Source: Puia dinghuensis (lineage in GTDB: Bacteria > Bacteroidota > Bacteroidia > Chitinophagales > Chitinophagaceae). From it: a DNA stretch of 64,000 bases. Positions 26,275 to 34,789 of this stretch are shown here, one piece after another (position 1 is the stretch's first letter; the number at the start of each line of letters is the position of its first letter). The notes below the pieces were generated by a model. The model did no database searches. It had not been told where the DNA came from and worked only from the letters and a program-made list of their open reading frames with translations. The DNA lies in contig JAMFSL010000079.1 of assembly GCA_026225275.1 (NCBI GenBank), forward strand, positions 33,833 through 97,832. Direction: 5' to 3'. The translations under genes were made by a program, and so were the position numbers.

Positions 26275-26305
26275 CAAATCTACAGATAAAAGCCCAATAG
26301 ACAAA
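26275..26305 (-). promoter_or_regulatory. Promoter of the DUF4290-murA-gmk group
   Basis: Minus strand: TTTG (complement of 26302-26305), 19-base spacer, TAGATTTG (complement of 26275-26282). Exact match to the phylum consensus, ending 27 bases before the ATG. Confidence 0.8.
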
Positions 26306-26363
26306 CAAAGATGCCAGACCCTTGACTCTGCCGAATAAGTTGCTGGTGCCGCCCCCCTAAAAG

Positions 26364-26390
26364 AAAAGCCCCCAATTAAGGGCGACTTTT
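26364..26390 (-). terminator. Terminator of the T9SS cargo gene
   Basis: On the minus strand AAAAGTCGCCC pairs imperfectly with GGGGGCTTTT around TTAATT, followed by C then TTTTA. It lies about 30-60 bases after the stop of the gene at 26423. Confidence 0.65.
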
Positions 26391-26422
26391 CATCAGGAAC
26401 AATGGATCTATGGTTTCATAGG

Positions 26423-27604
26423 CTAATTGATGAATACCTTGCTCACATAGCTTTTGTTGTGAGTAAGGTCGACCGCCCGCAGAAAATACAGCCCGCTGGC
26501 GGGTTGCGGATTGAAGTCCAGTCTGATCTGGCTGCTTTCCGCCAGGGTAACTGCCTTTTCCTGAACAATCTGTCCGGCTGTATTGACCAGTTGCAGCACG
26601 AAATTGCCGGTCTGGTTGCTGTTGAACTGGAATAGCAGGCTATTGGTAGCCGGATTGGGGAATGTCTGGTAACTGATATCGCCCGTTCCTGTCGCACCGG
26701 GAGTGACAACGTCGACGACTGAATAACCGATCTTTCCGGAAGGACTTACTTCTTCGATCCGGAAATAGAGTTTGCCCACATTAGTCGGATCAAAGTTGTA
26801 TTGATATTGATATTCTGCTGAAGAACCTGCTGAAGAAGCGTTACTTTCTGCCGTTCCGAGGTTCGTGAAGTTCTGCCCGTCTGTGCTGATTTGGATGACA
26901 TAATTGGTATTGGATTGTTGATTATTGGCTAACCATTGCAACTGAATGGTATTGTCGTTGGGTATTGCCGTGAAATCGGTAATGGTAGTGGCCAGCTCGG
27001 TTGCCGGGCACCAGTAGTAAGTAAGAGCGAAGGTTCCGGAATAGACGGTGACGATCGTATCGGCGAAATTGAGACCTCCTTTCAATGTCTCCAATCCGCC
27101 GTTGACCGTATAGGTCAGATCGACGGTACCCGTACCGAGATAGCCTACGGTATTTCCGGTGCCGTTGGAATCAGGTGCATTGACGAAAATGCTGTCCGGC
27201 CCGTTAACGGTAGAGCTCCCCGGTTGTCCATCGGGCGCCAGTGTATCGAGGTAAATGTGTTGGAAATCGGGGGTGGAAGAGAGGCCCCCCGGGCCTTCGA
27301 TATCATTATTTATTTGGAGCTCGAATTTATAGTCGACCGAGTCCGGGGCATTATTCGTCACATGAGTCGTCGATACGCCGGTGATGGTATCTACCAGCGA
27401 TACGCAGGCCAGCGTCCCGATACTGGGGTTGAACATCGGAAAAGCGATGCTCGCAGAAGCTGCTGTAGTGGAGGGAAGTGAAGTGACGTAGGTAACCGGA
27501 GTGGCCGGCACGCCAGCGCTGCACATGCACTGGGCGAATGAGACAACGGGGATACTCGCTGCTAATAAAATAACAGTAAATACTTTTGGGTACACACTTT
27601 TCAT
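26423..27604 (-). CDS. Secreted protein with choice-of-anchor-E-like region and T9SS sorting domain
   Basis: 393-residue exported protein. Signal peptide 1-22 (MKSVYPKVFTVILLAASIPV, cleavage near SFA-Q). Residues about 40-200 (IAFPMFNPSIGTLACVSL and following) look like a choice-of-anchor E domain, a beta-sandwich of unknown ligand. Next comes a fibronectin-type stretch (WLANNQQSNTNYVIQISTDG), and the last 75 residues (FPNPATNSLLFQFN to SYVSKVFIN) are a type A T9SS C-terminal sorting domain, so it should be exported by the gliding-linked type IX system. The ATG at 27604 fits both signal peptide and promoter. Confidence 0.8.
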   Translation of the reverse strand: MKSVYPKVFTVILLAASIPVVSFAQCMCSAGVPATPVTYVTSLPSTTAASASIAFPMFNPSIGTLACVSLVDTITGVSTTHVTNNAPDSVDYKFELQINNDIEGPGGLSSTPDFQHIYLDTLAPDGQPGSSTVNGPDSIFVNAPDSNGTGNTVGYLGTGTVDLTYTVNGGLETLKGGLNFADTIVTVYSGTFALTYYWCPATELATTITDFTAIPNDNTIQLQWLANNQQSNTNYVIQISTDGQNFTNLGTAESNASSAGSSAEYQYQYNFDPTNVGKLYFRIEEVSPSGKIGYSVVDVVTPGATGTGDISYQTFPNPATNSLLFQFNSNQTGNFVLQLVNTAGQIVQEKAVTLAESSQIRLDFNPQPASGLYFLRAVDLTHNKSYVSKVFIN

Positions 27605-27639
27605 AAGCACGGATTTTTTTACAGAATACGGATTACTAT

Positions 27640-27671
27640 CAAAGTTATAAATCAGCAAGAATAAGGCCAAA
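27640..27671 (-). promoter_or_regulatory. Promoter of the T9SS cargo gene
   Basis: Minus strand: TTTG (complement of 27668-27671), 20-base spacer, TAACTTTG (complement of 27640-27647). Exact consensus, ending 35 bases before the ATG at 27604. Confidence 0.8.
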
Positions 27672-27824
27672 GCGTAACTACTCGATCTTCGGCTACCGTA
27701 AAAACCACATCTTTTCTAAACGTTTGTTATATTCAACCTATTGATTGTCAACGAAATGATCTAAACAAAAAGTGGATAAATAAGCCTGGCTACCGGTTTC
27801 CACGAGGCTTAATTACCTTTGCCT

Positions 27825-28997
27825 ATGCTCATTTTGCTGGATTGCCGGCCCTTGCAGTATGCAGGACCCGGCAGTGAAAGAAGCCGCTTCATACTTACTG
27901 CCGCAGCTGCCCTGGCTAAAGACAAGGCTATAAAATGGCTGTTCGTAGTCGATCACACCTTTCGTCCAGGCATGTTGGATGGAATCTCCGGCGATTCAGT
28001 GCTGGTGCGGCGTGCGCTGCCTGGCAGCTTCGGCTGGCGATGGTGGTATGACCAGCAGATTCCGCGACTGGCGAGACAATACCACGCGGATATGGTCATG
28101 CTAACGGGGGGTATAACCGCTAAATTATCCGGCATTCCACAATGCCTTTGGATGCCTGAAAAGGCTAACCCCGATGAGAGCGGGAATGACCGGCATTATC
28201 CGTCTATCTACAAGAAGAGGCTGACCGCCGGTCTGCAGCGCGCGGCGGTGATCTTTTGTTTTACCGGGCGTGATCGGAATTGGCTGGCCGGCCATTGTTC
28301 CGGCATCGCCTACGGCAAGCCTTCGGCGGCCGAAGGGGTAGAAGAAAAGATATTGGTCCTGCCGGTGGCTATCGAGGAGAATGCCGGGATAAAAGGCCCT
28401 TTGAGGGATACGGAAAAAGAAGAAATAAAAAGGAAATATGTACGGGGAAAAGAATATTTCCTCGCCGATCTGGCGGACGCTGTGGACGAGGACGTGATCC
28501 ATTTGCTGAAAGCGTTTTCGCTGTTCAAGAAAAGGCAGCAGTCTAATATGCAATTGATTCTGACGGGAGCGATCAACGGGTCCGGGGGTGTGATCAGACA
28601 GCGGCTGGAGACCTATAAATATAGGAAAGATGTCCAATGGCAGGAGGATCGGCCGACGGCGGAAGTCGGACAGTTGAGTCGCGCCGCCTACGCTGTCTTG
28701 TTGCTGTTTGACGGCCATACATTGGGTGCTCCGTTGTTGAATGCCTGGGCAGCGGGAGTGCCCGTCATCGCAACGGATGGCGGTCTGCTGCAGGAAATCG
28801 CGGGGGATGCCGCTCTCCTGACAGTTGCCGGAGACCCCACTTCGCTGGCTGCTCAGCTGATGCGGATGTATAAGGACGAGAATGGTCGGGCGGACCTGAT
28901 CAGTAGGGGCTTTGACCGGCGTGGGGCGTATAGTTGGCGGGGGTCGATTGATGCCTTGTGGGAAGGGATCGGGAAAGTTTTCCGGCCAATGAACTAA
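27825..28997 (+). CDS. Glycosyltransferase, GT4-like
   Basis: 390-residue GT-B type sugar transferase. The C-terminal half has the GT4 pattern: KEYFLADLADAVDEDVIHLLKAFSLFKK, VQWQEDRPTAEVGQLSRAAYAVLLL, and GAPLLNAWAAGVPVIATDGGLLQEIAGDAALL with the donor-binding region. The N-terminal half is more divergent. Acceptor and sugar are unknown, perhaps surface polysaccharide. The ATG at 27825 lies only three bases after a TACCTTTG element (27814-27821), implying a nearly leaderless mRNA. An in-frame TTG six bases earlier would lie within that element. Confidence 0.85.
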   Translation: MLILLDCRPLQYAGPGSERSRFILTAAAALAKDKAIKWLFVVDHTFRPGMLDGISGDSVLVRRALPGSFGWRWWYDQQIPRLARQYHADMVMLTGGITAKLSGIPQCLWMPEKANPDESGNDRHYPSIYKKRLTAGLQRAAVIFCFTGRDRNWLAGHCSGIAYGKPSAAEGVEEKILVLPVAIEENAGIKGPLRDTEKEEIKRKYVRGKEYFLADLADAVDEDVIHLLKAFSLFKKRQQSNMQLILTGAINGSGGVIRQRLETYKYRKDVQWQEDRPTAEVGQLSRAAYAVLLLFDGHTLGAPLLNAWAAGVPVIATDGGLLQEIAGDAALLTVAGDPTSLAAQLMRMYKDENGRADLISRGFDRRGAYSWRGSIDALWEGIGKVFRPMN

Positions 28998-29020
28998 CTT
29001 GACTAACTTGCAATTTTTAT

Positions 29021-29368
29021 ATGGCAACATCTTCAATCAGTATTGACGTTACTTTAGACAAAGACCGTGTGCCGGAAGACATCCGGTGGAACGCGACAGA
29101 TTCGACCGCAGAAAATGCGCGGCGTGCCAAAGCCATGATGCTGGCCTTTTGGGACGGTGCAGAAAAAACAGCCCTGAGGATCGACCTGTGGACCAAGGAA
29201 ATGATGGTCGATGAAATGGCCGATTTCTTCTACCAGACCCTGATGACTATGGCGGAAACCTATCAACGGGCTACACAGGACCCGGTACTGATGGGGGAGA
29301 TGAAAGAATTTGCGCGGGATTTCTATAATAAATTCCGGGAACAGCAGATGAAAACCAATAAGCTATAA
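29021..29368 (+). CDS. gldC: Gliding motility protein GldC
   Basis: 115-residue cytoplasmic protein. The start SISIDVTLDKDRVPEDIRWNATDS and the middle AKAMMLAFWDGAEKTALRIDLWTKEMMVDEMADFFYQTL are diagnostic of GldC, found with GldB in gliding Bacteroidota; its mechanism is not settled. No gldB is adjacent. It is the first of a compact plus-strand run with a YqeY-like and a CvpA-like gene (17 bases to the next start). Confidence 0.9.
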   Translation: MATSSISIDVTLDKDRVPEDIRWNATDSTAENARRAKAMMLAFWDGAEKTALRIDLWTKEMMVDEMADFFYQTLMTMAETYQRATQDPVLMGEMKEFARDFYNKFREQQMKTNKL

Positions 29369-29385
29369 TCTTTAAATGATTGTAT

Positions 29386-29838
29386 ATGGGTTTAGAACAA
29401 AAAGTGATGGGGGAATTGAAAACGGCCATGCTGGCAAAGAATGAAGGCGCATTGCGTGGTTTGCGTGCCATCAAGGCTGCGATTATCATTGCCAAGACGT
29501 CGGAAGGCGCCGGGGGGGAACTGAAAGAAGAGGATGAGACCAAACTTTTGCAGAAACTGGTCAAGCAACGGAAGGATTCCCTGGCTATTTATCAGGAACA
29601 GAATCGGCCCGATCTGGCCCGGAAGGAGGAGGAGGAGATCGCTGTGATAGAAAAATTCCTTCCTCAGCAGCTGGATAACGAGGCATTGAAAGCTGTTTTG
29701 GCGAAAATCATTGCCGAGACAGGGGCTGCATCTCCGGCCGACATCGGAAAAGTAATGGGCGTCGCCAGCAAACAATTAGCCGGACAGGCCGATGGGAAGA
29801 CCATCAGCGCTGTCGCCAAAGAATTATTGGCAAAATAA
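29386..29838 (+). CDS. GatB/YqeY domain protein
   Basis: 150-residue protein of the YqeY family, related to the tRNA-binding tail of GatB amidotransferase. Typical pieces are RGLRAIKAAIIIAKTSEG, RKDSLAIYQEQNRPDLARKEEEEIAVIEKFLPQQL and ADIGKVMGVASKQLAGQADGKTISAVAKELL. The ATG at 29386 fits the family start (MGLEQKVMGELKTAMLAK). Precise role is unproven; possibly linked to tRNA or translation. Its stop codon shares one base with the CvpA-like start. Confidence 0.92.
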   Translation: MGLEQKVMGELKTAMLAKNEGALRGLRAIKAAIIIAKTSEGAGGELKEEDETKLLQKLVKQRKDSLAIYQEQNRPDLARKEEEEIAVIEKFLPQQLDNEALKAVLAKIIAETGAASPADIGKVMGVASKQLAGQADGKTISAVAKELLAK

Positions 29839-30353
29839 TGACTATCGATGTCCTGTTCCTGCTGTTCATGGTCATGGCCATTTTCAGGGGATTCCGTCAG
29901 GGCTTTATCATTGCCATTTTTTCTGCGATATCACTGATCGTAGGTCTGGCTGCAGCCATCAAGCTATCGGCTACCGTTGCCGGCTGGGCGAGTCACCACT
30001 TGTCTTCCCGATGGTTGCCGGTCATCGCTTTTCTGCTGGTCTTTGTGGGGGTGGTGATTGTTGTGCGTTTGGGCGCACGTTTGGCTGAGAAGGCCGTCGA
30101 CCTGGCTCTGATGGGCTGGCTCAATAAACTGGCTGGCATTATTCTTTATGCGGCGCTTTATACCGTTATTCTGAGTGTTCTGTTATTTTATGCTGTACAG
30201 ATGCATCTAATGGCCAGGACTACCCTAATTTCCTCTGTAACTTACCCGTTTATCCGGCCCTGGGGTCCGGTTGTAATCGATGAATTCGGTAAATTTGTTC
30301 CGTGGTTCGAAGGAATGTTCTCCCGTTTAGAGGATTTTTTCGGACGTTTATGA
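29838..30353 (+). CDS. CvpA family membrane protein
   Basis: 171-residue protein with four predicted membrane helices. The beginning MTIDVLFLLFMVMAIFRGFRQGFIIAIFSAISLIVGLAAAIKL is the CvpA signature (colicin V production family); the family is connected with envelope integrity but has no defined biochemical activity. Translation is coupled to the YqeY-like gene by a one-base overlap (TAATG). Confidence 0.88.
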   Translation: MTIDVLFLLFMVMAIFRGFRQGFIIAIFSAISLIVGLAAAIKLSATVAGWASHHLSSRWLPVIAFLLVFVGVVIVVRLGARLAEKAVDLALMGWLNKLAGIILYAALYTVILSVLLFYAVQMHLMARTTLISSVTYPFIRPWGPVVIDEFGKFVPWFEGMFSRLEDFFGRL

Positions 30354-30417
30354 AGTGGTTTTTTAAGGTAAAACGTTTATTTTAGCGGTTAATTACAGGG
30401 ATAGAACTTATTAGCTG

Positions 30418-31194
30418 ATGCAATACGAAATTAAACAAGACGACAAGTTCAGATTCATCGAGGAAGGGATAGGCGAACCGTTGTTGTTATTACACGGATT
30501 GTTCGGGGCATTGAGTAATTTCAGCGGTCAGATCGACTATTTCCGCCATCAATACAAGGTAGTGGTGCCTATATTGCCCTTATTGGAACTTGACCTGATC
30601 CATACGACGGTGGGCGGCCTGGAGAAGTATCTCCATAAGTTCGTCGAATACAGGGATTATAAGGATATCAACCTGCTGGGTAATTCACTGGGGGGCCATG
30701 TTGCCTTGTTATACGTTCTGCGGCATCCTGAACGGATCAAGTCGCTGACGCTGACCGGCAGTTCCGGCCTGTTTGAGAATGGCATGGGAGATACCTATCC
30801 CAAACGGGGAGATTATGAATATATCCGCAAAAAGACGGAATTAACCTTCTATGATCCTAATATCGCCACCAAGGAGCTGGTAGACGAGCTATATGAAACC
30901 GTCAATGTCCGGATGAAGGCCATCAAGATCATCGCACTGGCCAAAAATGCCATCCGGAATAACATGGGAGAAGAGGTCAATCAGATCAAACAGCCTACCT
31001 TACTGATCTGGGGGAATAATGATGCTATCACTCCTCCTTTTGTCGGCCAGGAGTTTCACAAATTGATACCGAACAGTGAATTGCATTTTATTGACAAATG
31101 TGGTCATGCGCCGATGATGGAAAGACCCGAAGAGTTCAATACGATTTTGCTTAAATTTTTGCGAAAATTGAATGAGCCCGCAGCGGTGGCCTGA
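30418..31194 (+). CDS. Alpha/beta hydrolase
   Basis: 258-residue cytoplasmic alpha/beta-fold hydrolase. Nucleophile elbow GNSLGG (Ser) in INLLGNSLGGHVALLY, oxyanion region LLLHGLFGALSNF, acid in LLIWGNNDAITPP, and catalytic His in DKCGHAPMMERPEEF. All members of the triad are thus present. No signal peptide. The substrate cannot be assigned. It is separated by 64 bases from the CvpA-like gene and 43 from the CBS gene. Confidence 0.9.
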   Translation: MQYEIKQDDKFRFIEEGIGEPLLLLHGLFGALSNFSGQIDYFRHQYKVVVPILPLLELDLIHTTVGGLEKYLHKFVEYRDYKDINLLGNSLGGHVALLYVLRHPERIKSLTLTGSSGLFENGMGDTYPKRGDYEYIRKKTELTFYDPNIATKELVDELYETVNVRMKAIKIIALAKNAIRNNMGEEVNQIKQPTLLIWGNNDAITPPFVGQEFHKLIPNSELHFIDKCGHAPMMERPEEFNTILLKFLRKLNEPAAVA

Positions 31195-31237
31195 TTTTTT
31201 CCGTATATTCTAATATAATTACACAGAAATAGAAATA

Positions 31238-31900
31238 TTGCTAAACAAAGAGATCATATCTGCCGCCATCCCTTCTCTGCACCTGAATGACCCGGTCGCT
31301 CAGGCCCTGGACCTGATGGCGGATTTTCATGTCACTCACCTGCCGGTCGTCACAGAGGACAAATTAGCCGGACTGGTCAGTGAAGAAGACCTGCTCAACG
31401 TAGAAGATGACAATACGTTGCTGTCAGTGCTGCAACCTGGCTTCTCTGGAATCGTTGCTCATGCGGAATCCTTTTTCTTTGAAGCAGTACAGCTGGTCAA
31501 TGAGAATGGATTGACGCTGATCCCCGTTGTTGCAGGCGACGCGGAATATACCGGTGCTATCATTGCAACGGATCTGCTGAAGTATTTAGGCCGGGTCTGC
31601 GGTGTCAATGATGCCGGCGGCATCATTGTCCTTGAAATGGAAAAGGTCAGCTTTTCATTCACCGAAATCAGCAAGCTGGTGGAGACCAACGACGCACAGA
31701 TCATCCAGCTCAATACCTACTCGGATGCTTCCTCCGGTAATTTCTTCGTCACTTTGCGGATCAACAAGGCGGAAATCTCCGATATTGTCGCCACTTTTCA
31801 GCGGTACGAATACCAGGTGAAATATTATTTTGGGGAAGAATTGTACGAGAACGAATTACGCAACAATTACGACCATTTGATGAATTACCTGAACATTTGA
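31238..31900 (+). CDS. CBS-domain protein with TTG start
   Basis: 220-residue cytoplasmic protein with two CBS domains in the first 125 residues (AIPSLHLNDPVAQALDLMADFHVTHLPVV; VNENGLTLIPVV) and a C-terminal ACT-like part (IVLEMEKVSFSFTEISKLVETNDAQIIQL). No ATG precedes the first CBS strand, so TTG at 31238 is the best start; the first in-frame ATG would cut into the domain. Probably an adenosyl-nucleotide sensor. Coupled to nadK by TGATG, suggesting a link with NADP supply (inference). Confidence 0.8.
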   Translation: MLNKEIISAAIPSLHLNDPVAQALDLMADFHVTHLPVVTEDKLAGLVSEEDLLNVEDDNTLLSVLQPGFSGIVAHAESFFFEAVQLVNENGLTLIPVVAGDAEYTGAIIATDLLKYLGRVCGVNDAGGIIVLEMEKVSFSFTEISKLVETNDAQIIQLNTYSDASSGNFFVTLRINKAEISDIVATFQRYEYQVKYYFGEELYENELRNNYDHLMNYLNI

Positions 31901-32778
31901 TGAAAGTAGCTATTTACAGCCGCGTGATAGAGTATGAGCAGCAGAGCGGCGTTCAACGACTATTCGACGAATTGATCCGACAGCACCTGCAGCCGGTCAT
32001 TCATCAGCCCTTCCTGGAAAAGATCGGATCGGCCTTTGTGCTGCCCTCAGATATCGGCAGTTTCCGGGAATCCTCCGATCTGGATGATTCCATTGAATTC
32101 CTGATCAGTTTGGGTGGTGATGGTACGCTGCTGGATACTGTCGCCCTCGTGCGGGACAAGAATATTCCGGTGCTGGGCATTAATTTCGGGCGCCTGGGAT
32201 TCCTGGCCAGCATTGGAAAGGAAGAACTGACGACGGCTGTCACAGCATTGGCCAACCGCACTTTTGTGGTAGACAAACGCTCGCTTATTCACCTTGACGC
32301 CAACCGGCCTTTATTCGGTGATGTACCTTATGGTCTCAATGAATTCGCCATCCATAAGACTGATACTTCACCGATGATCAAGATCCATACCTATCTCAAT
32401 GGAGAATTCCTCAACACATACTGGGCAGATGGATTGATTGTAGCGACACCTACGGGATCTACCGGCTATTCGCTGAGCTGCGGAGGCCCCGTCGTCTTTC
32501 CCGAATCGACCAGCTTTGTCATCACTCCTGTGGCGCCACACAATCTGAATGTGCGGCCGATCGTGGTGCCGGATAATAATATCATTTCATTTGAAGTGGA
32601 AGGAAGGGCTGAAAACTTCATCTGCGTGCTGGATTCAAGAAAGGAAATCGTGGATAAACAGGTCCAGCTGGCGGTCCGGAGCGAGTCCTTTACACTGAGT
32701 CTCATTCGCCTGAATGAGAATAATTTCCTTCAAACCTTACGCGGTAAACTTTCCTGGGGACTGGACACCAGGAATTAA
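31900..32778 (+). CDS. nadK: NAD kinase
   Basis: 292-residue ATP-NAD kinase producing NADP. The family motif GGDGTLLDTV is near residue 70, followed by VLGINFGRLGFLA, and the second conserved block LIVATPTGSTGYSLSCGGPVVFP. Length is normal. The ATG at 31900 shares a base with the stop of the CBS gene. A TTG one codon earlier is also possible. Confidence 0.96.
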   Translation: MKVAIYSRVIEYEQQSGVQRLFDELIRQHLQPVIHQPFLEKIGSAFVLPSDIGSFRESSDLDDSIEFLISLGGDGTLLDTVALVRDKNIPVLGINFGRLGFLASIGKEELTTAVTALANRTFVVDKRSLIHLDANRPLFGDVPYGLNEFAIHKTDTSPMIKIHTYLNGEFLNTYWADGLIVATPTGSTGYSLSCGGPVVFPESTSFVITPVAPHNLNVRPIVVPDNNIISFEVEGRAENFICVLDSRKEIVDKQVQLAVRSESFTLSLIRLNENNFLQTLRGKLSWGLDTRN

Positions 32779-32800
32779 CTTTCGATTTTTTTTCCACTTC

Positions 32801-32883
32801 ATGTTAAAGTTGGCACGAGTTTTTAACATAACAATTTGAAACCTGGCAAACGAAAAGTTCGCGAATTTCGTTTGATATCAGGT
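32801..32883 (+). promoter_or_regulatory. Two hairpins upstream of the DUF6089 gene
   Basis: The first (32801-32829) pairs ATGTTAAA with TTTAACAT and may be part of nadK termination. The second (32841-32883) pairs ACCTG with CAGGT and, inside it, CAAACGAAA (32847-32855) with TTTCGTTTG (32866-32874), a perfect nine-base stem. It ends 14 bases before the next ATG and probably lies in the leader. Confidence 0.55.
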
Positions 32884-32897
32884 TATTTTTTTATATC

Positions 32898-33746
32898 ATG
32901 ATGAAAAAAGTAATTTTCTGCACCCTGTTCGTCGGTTGGATCGGTCTGCGGGCGATGGCGCAGGAACAGGCATTTGTACATGAAGGAGAATATGGTTTCA
33001 ATGTCGGGGTATCGCAGTATTTCGGGGATCTTAATCCCAATCCGCGGTTTAACACCCCCAATATAGCTTTCGGGGCCTTTTTTCGCAAACAGTTCGGCGA
33101 TTATGTAGCTCTCCGGGTGGCGGCCAATTATACTTTTTTGGCCTATTCAGATGCGTTCAACTCCTACAACGAATTCATGTACAGGCGTAATCTCAGCTTC
33201 AATACCAATATTTATGAGCTGGCGGTAATGGGCGACTTTAATTTCTTCAAATTCGTTCCGGGCAGCGAAACGCACCGGTTCACGCCTTACATCACCTTCG
33301 GCATCGGCACCTTTTATTACAACCCCTACACTTACCTGAATGGCCAGAAAATATATCTGCGTCCGCTGGGCACGGAAGGTCAGGGAACACCTGGATATCC
33401 TAAGGAATACGCTCCGCTGGCCGTCTGCTTCCCTGTAGGGGCAGGGGTCAAGTATAATATCAGCCGCCGGGTGAACATCGGGGCGGAGGTCGTCTATCGC
33501 TTCACCACCACCGATTATATCGACGATGTCAGCGGCACGTATGCGCCCAATGCCCAGCCTCACTATTTACCCAACGGGCAGCCCACCATCTGGTATCAGC
33601 TGCAAGACCGCTCCTACGCAACCGGTACGCCCATTGGTATCCAGGGCCGTCAACGGGGTTATTCCAACCAGAAAGACAGCTGGGTGACGGGGGTGCTTTT
33701 TGTTTCCTTTAACATTATGTCCTACAAATGCCCTTCGGCCAATTGA
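32898..33746 (+). CDS. DUF6089 family outer-membrane protein
   Basis: 282-residue exported beta-barrel-like protein. Signal peptide ends near AMA-QEQ. EGEYGFNVGVSQYFGDLNP, GAFFRKQFGDYVALRVAANYTF, ITFGIGTFYYNPY and VNIGAEVVYRFTTTDYIDDVSGTY are typical of this phylum-specific family, which resembles small OmpA/OmpW-like barrels. It is repeatedly found before uppS and bamA in Bacteroidota, as here, hinting at a role in outer-membrane assembly, which is inference. Either of two adjacent ATG codons (32898, 32901) could start it. Confidence 0.82.
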   Translation: MMKKVIFCTLFVGWIGLRAMAQEQAFVHEGEYGFNVGVSQYFGDLNPNPRFNTPNIAFGAFFRKQFGDYVALRVAANYTFLAYSDAFNSYNEFMYRRNLSFNTNIYELAVMGDFNFFKFVPGSETHRFTPYITFGIGTFYYNPYTYLNGQKIYLRPLGTEGQGTPGYPKEYAPLAVCFPVGAGVKYNISRRVNIGAEVVYRFTTTDYIDDVSGTYAPNAQPHYLPNGQPTIWYQLQDRSYATGTPIGIQGRQRGYSNQKDSWVTGVLFVSFNIMSYKCPSAN

Positions 33747-33776
33747 CGGCGGGACGCCCAAATCCCCTATATTTGT

Positions 33777-33790
33777 GCCCTTTAAAGGGC
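33777..33790 (+). promoter_or_regulatory. Palindrome before uppS, with a nearby -7 element
   Basis: GCCCTTTAAAGGGC is a perfect palindrome ending five bases before the uppS ATG, where ribosomes would load. TATATTTG at 33768-33775 just upstream can act as a -7 element, with TTG at 33743-33745 (22-base spacer, slightly long). Confidence 0.5.
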
Positions 33791-33795
33791 CTTTT

Positions 33796-34569
33796 ATGGA
33801 TGGGTTGAGAGAAAAAATAGATTTGGGAAAGCTGCCCTGCCATATTGCGATCATTATGGATGGGAACGGCAGGTGGGCTCAGGAAAAAGGCCAGGATAGG
33901 CTATTCGGTCATTTTCATGGAGTGGAAAGTGTACGGGATATCGTAGAAGGATGCGCGGAGCTGGGTATCGGGTATCTCACCCTCTATGCTTTTTCCACAG
34001 AAAACTGGGATCGGCCGGCCCTTGAGGTCACGGGGCTGATGGAATTGCTGGTGGAAACCATTCGTAACGAGGTCGGCACCCTGAATAAGAATAATATCCG
34101 GCTGCATGTGATCGGAGATATGACGATGCTGCCCGAATATGCCCGTACGGAACTCCGTGAGGCGCTGGAACTGACAGCCGCGAACCAGGGACTTAATCTC
34201 GTGATGGCATTGAGTTACAGTAGCCGCTGGGAGCTGACCGAAGCCGTCAAAAGCCTTGCACAGGATGTCCGGTCCGACAAGCTCGATCCGGCCTCCATCA
34301 CCCAGGACACGCTGCAACAATACCTGTCCACAAAAGATTTTCCCGACCCGGAATTGATGATCAGGACCAGCGGGGAATATCGGATCAGTAATTTTTTGTT
34401 ATATCAACTCGCCTATGCCGAATTATACTTTACCAGCGTTCGTTGGCCGGACTTCCGCAAGAACAACTTGTATGAAGCTATCCTCGATTTTCAGGGAAGA
34501 GAAAGGCGGTTTGGAAAGACCAGTGGTCAGATCCAAAAGGATTTAATCGCCCCTGGGCCTACTTTTTAA
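33796..34569 (+). CDS. uppS: Isoprenyl (undecaprenyl) diphosphate synthase
   Basis: 257-residue cis-prenyltransferase making the C55 lipid carrier for peptidoglycan and other glycans. IAIIMDGNGRWAQEKG holds the catalytic Asp; YLTLYAFSTENWDRP and the C-terminal PDPELMIRTSGEYRISNFLLYQLAYAELYFT are family signatures. The ATG at 33796 was chosen over an upstream in-frame one within the DUF6089 gene because MDGLREKIDLGKLPCHIAIIMDG begins as the family does. Confidence 0.96.
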   Translation: MDGLREKIDLGKLPCHIAIIMDGNGRWAQEKGQDRLFGHFHGVESVRDIVEGCAELGIGYLTLYAFSTENWDRPALEVTGLMELLVETIRNEVGTLNKNNIRLHVIGDMTMLPEYARTELREALELTAANQGLNLVMALSYSSRWELTEAVKSLAQDVRSDKLDPASITQDTLQQYLSTKDFPDPELMIRTSGEYRISNFLLYQLAYAELYFTSVRWPDFRKNNLYEAILDFQGRERRFGKTSGQIQKDLIAPGPTF

Positions 34570-34671
34570 CAAACACTTTTCATAAATCCCCTTAATTTGC
34601 CGCCCAAAGTCGCCGGAGGTGTCGAAAGGAGCGAAGATACCGGGCGAAGCCTGAGAAGTTACGAACGAGCA

Positions 34672-34778
34672 CTTGCCGTGGCAAGGGGGAAGTTCAGATC
34701 AGAAGTACAGAAATTAGCGCTTGTGCCGGAAATACGCTGATTTCTTTTTAAAAATAAAGCGCGTTCCGGCACATTTAA
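34672..34778 (+). repeat. Dispersed palindromic element, copy C (upstream of bamA)
   Basis: Order: small hairpin CTTGCC/GGCAAG (34672-34685), a 27-base link, ATTAGCGCTT (34713-34722), then large hairpin with GTGCCGGAA/TTCCGGCAC (34723-34731 with 34764-34772) around an A/T-rich loop, ending ACATTT. The part from ATTAGCGC on closely matches copy B. It points toward bamA, whose ATG is 17 bases after the large hairpin. It lacks the GTCC/GGAC hairpin of copies A, B and D. Confidence 0.75.
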
Positions 34779-34789
34779 AAACCGACTGG

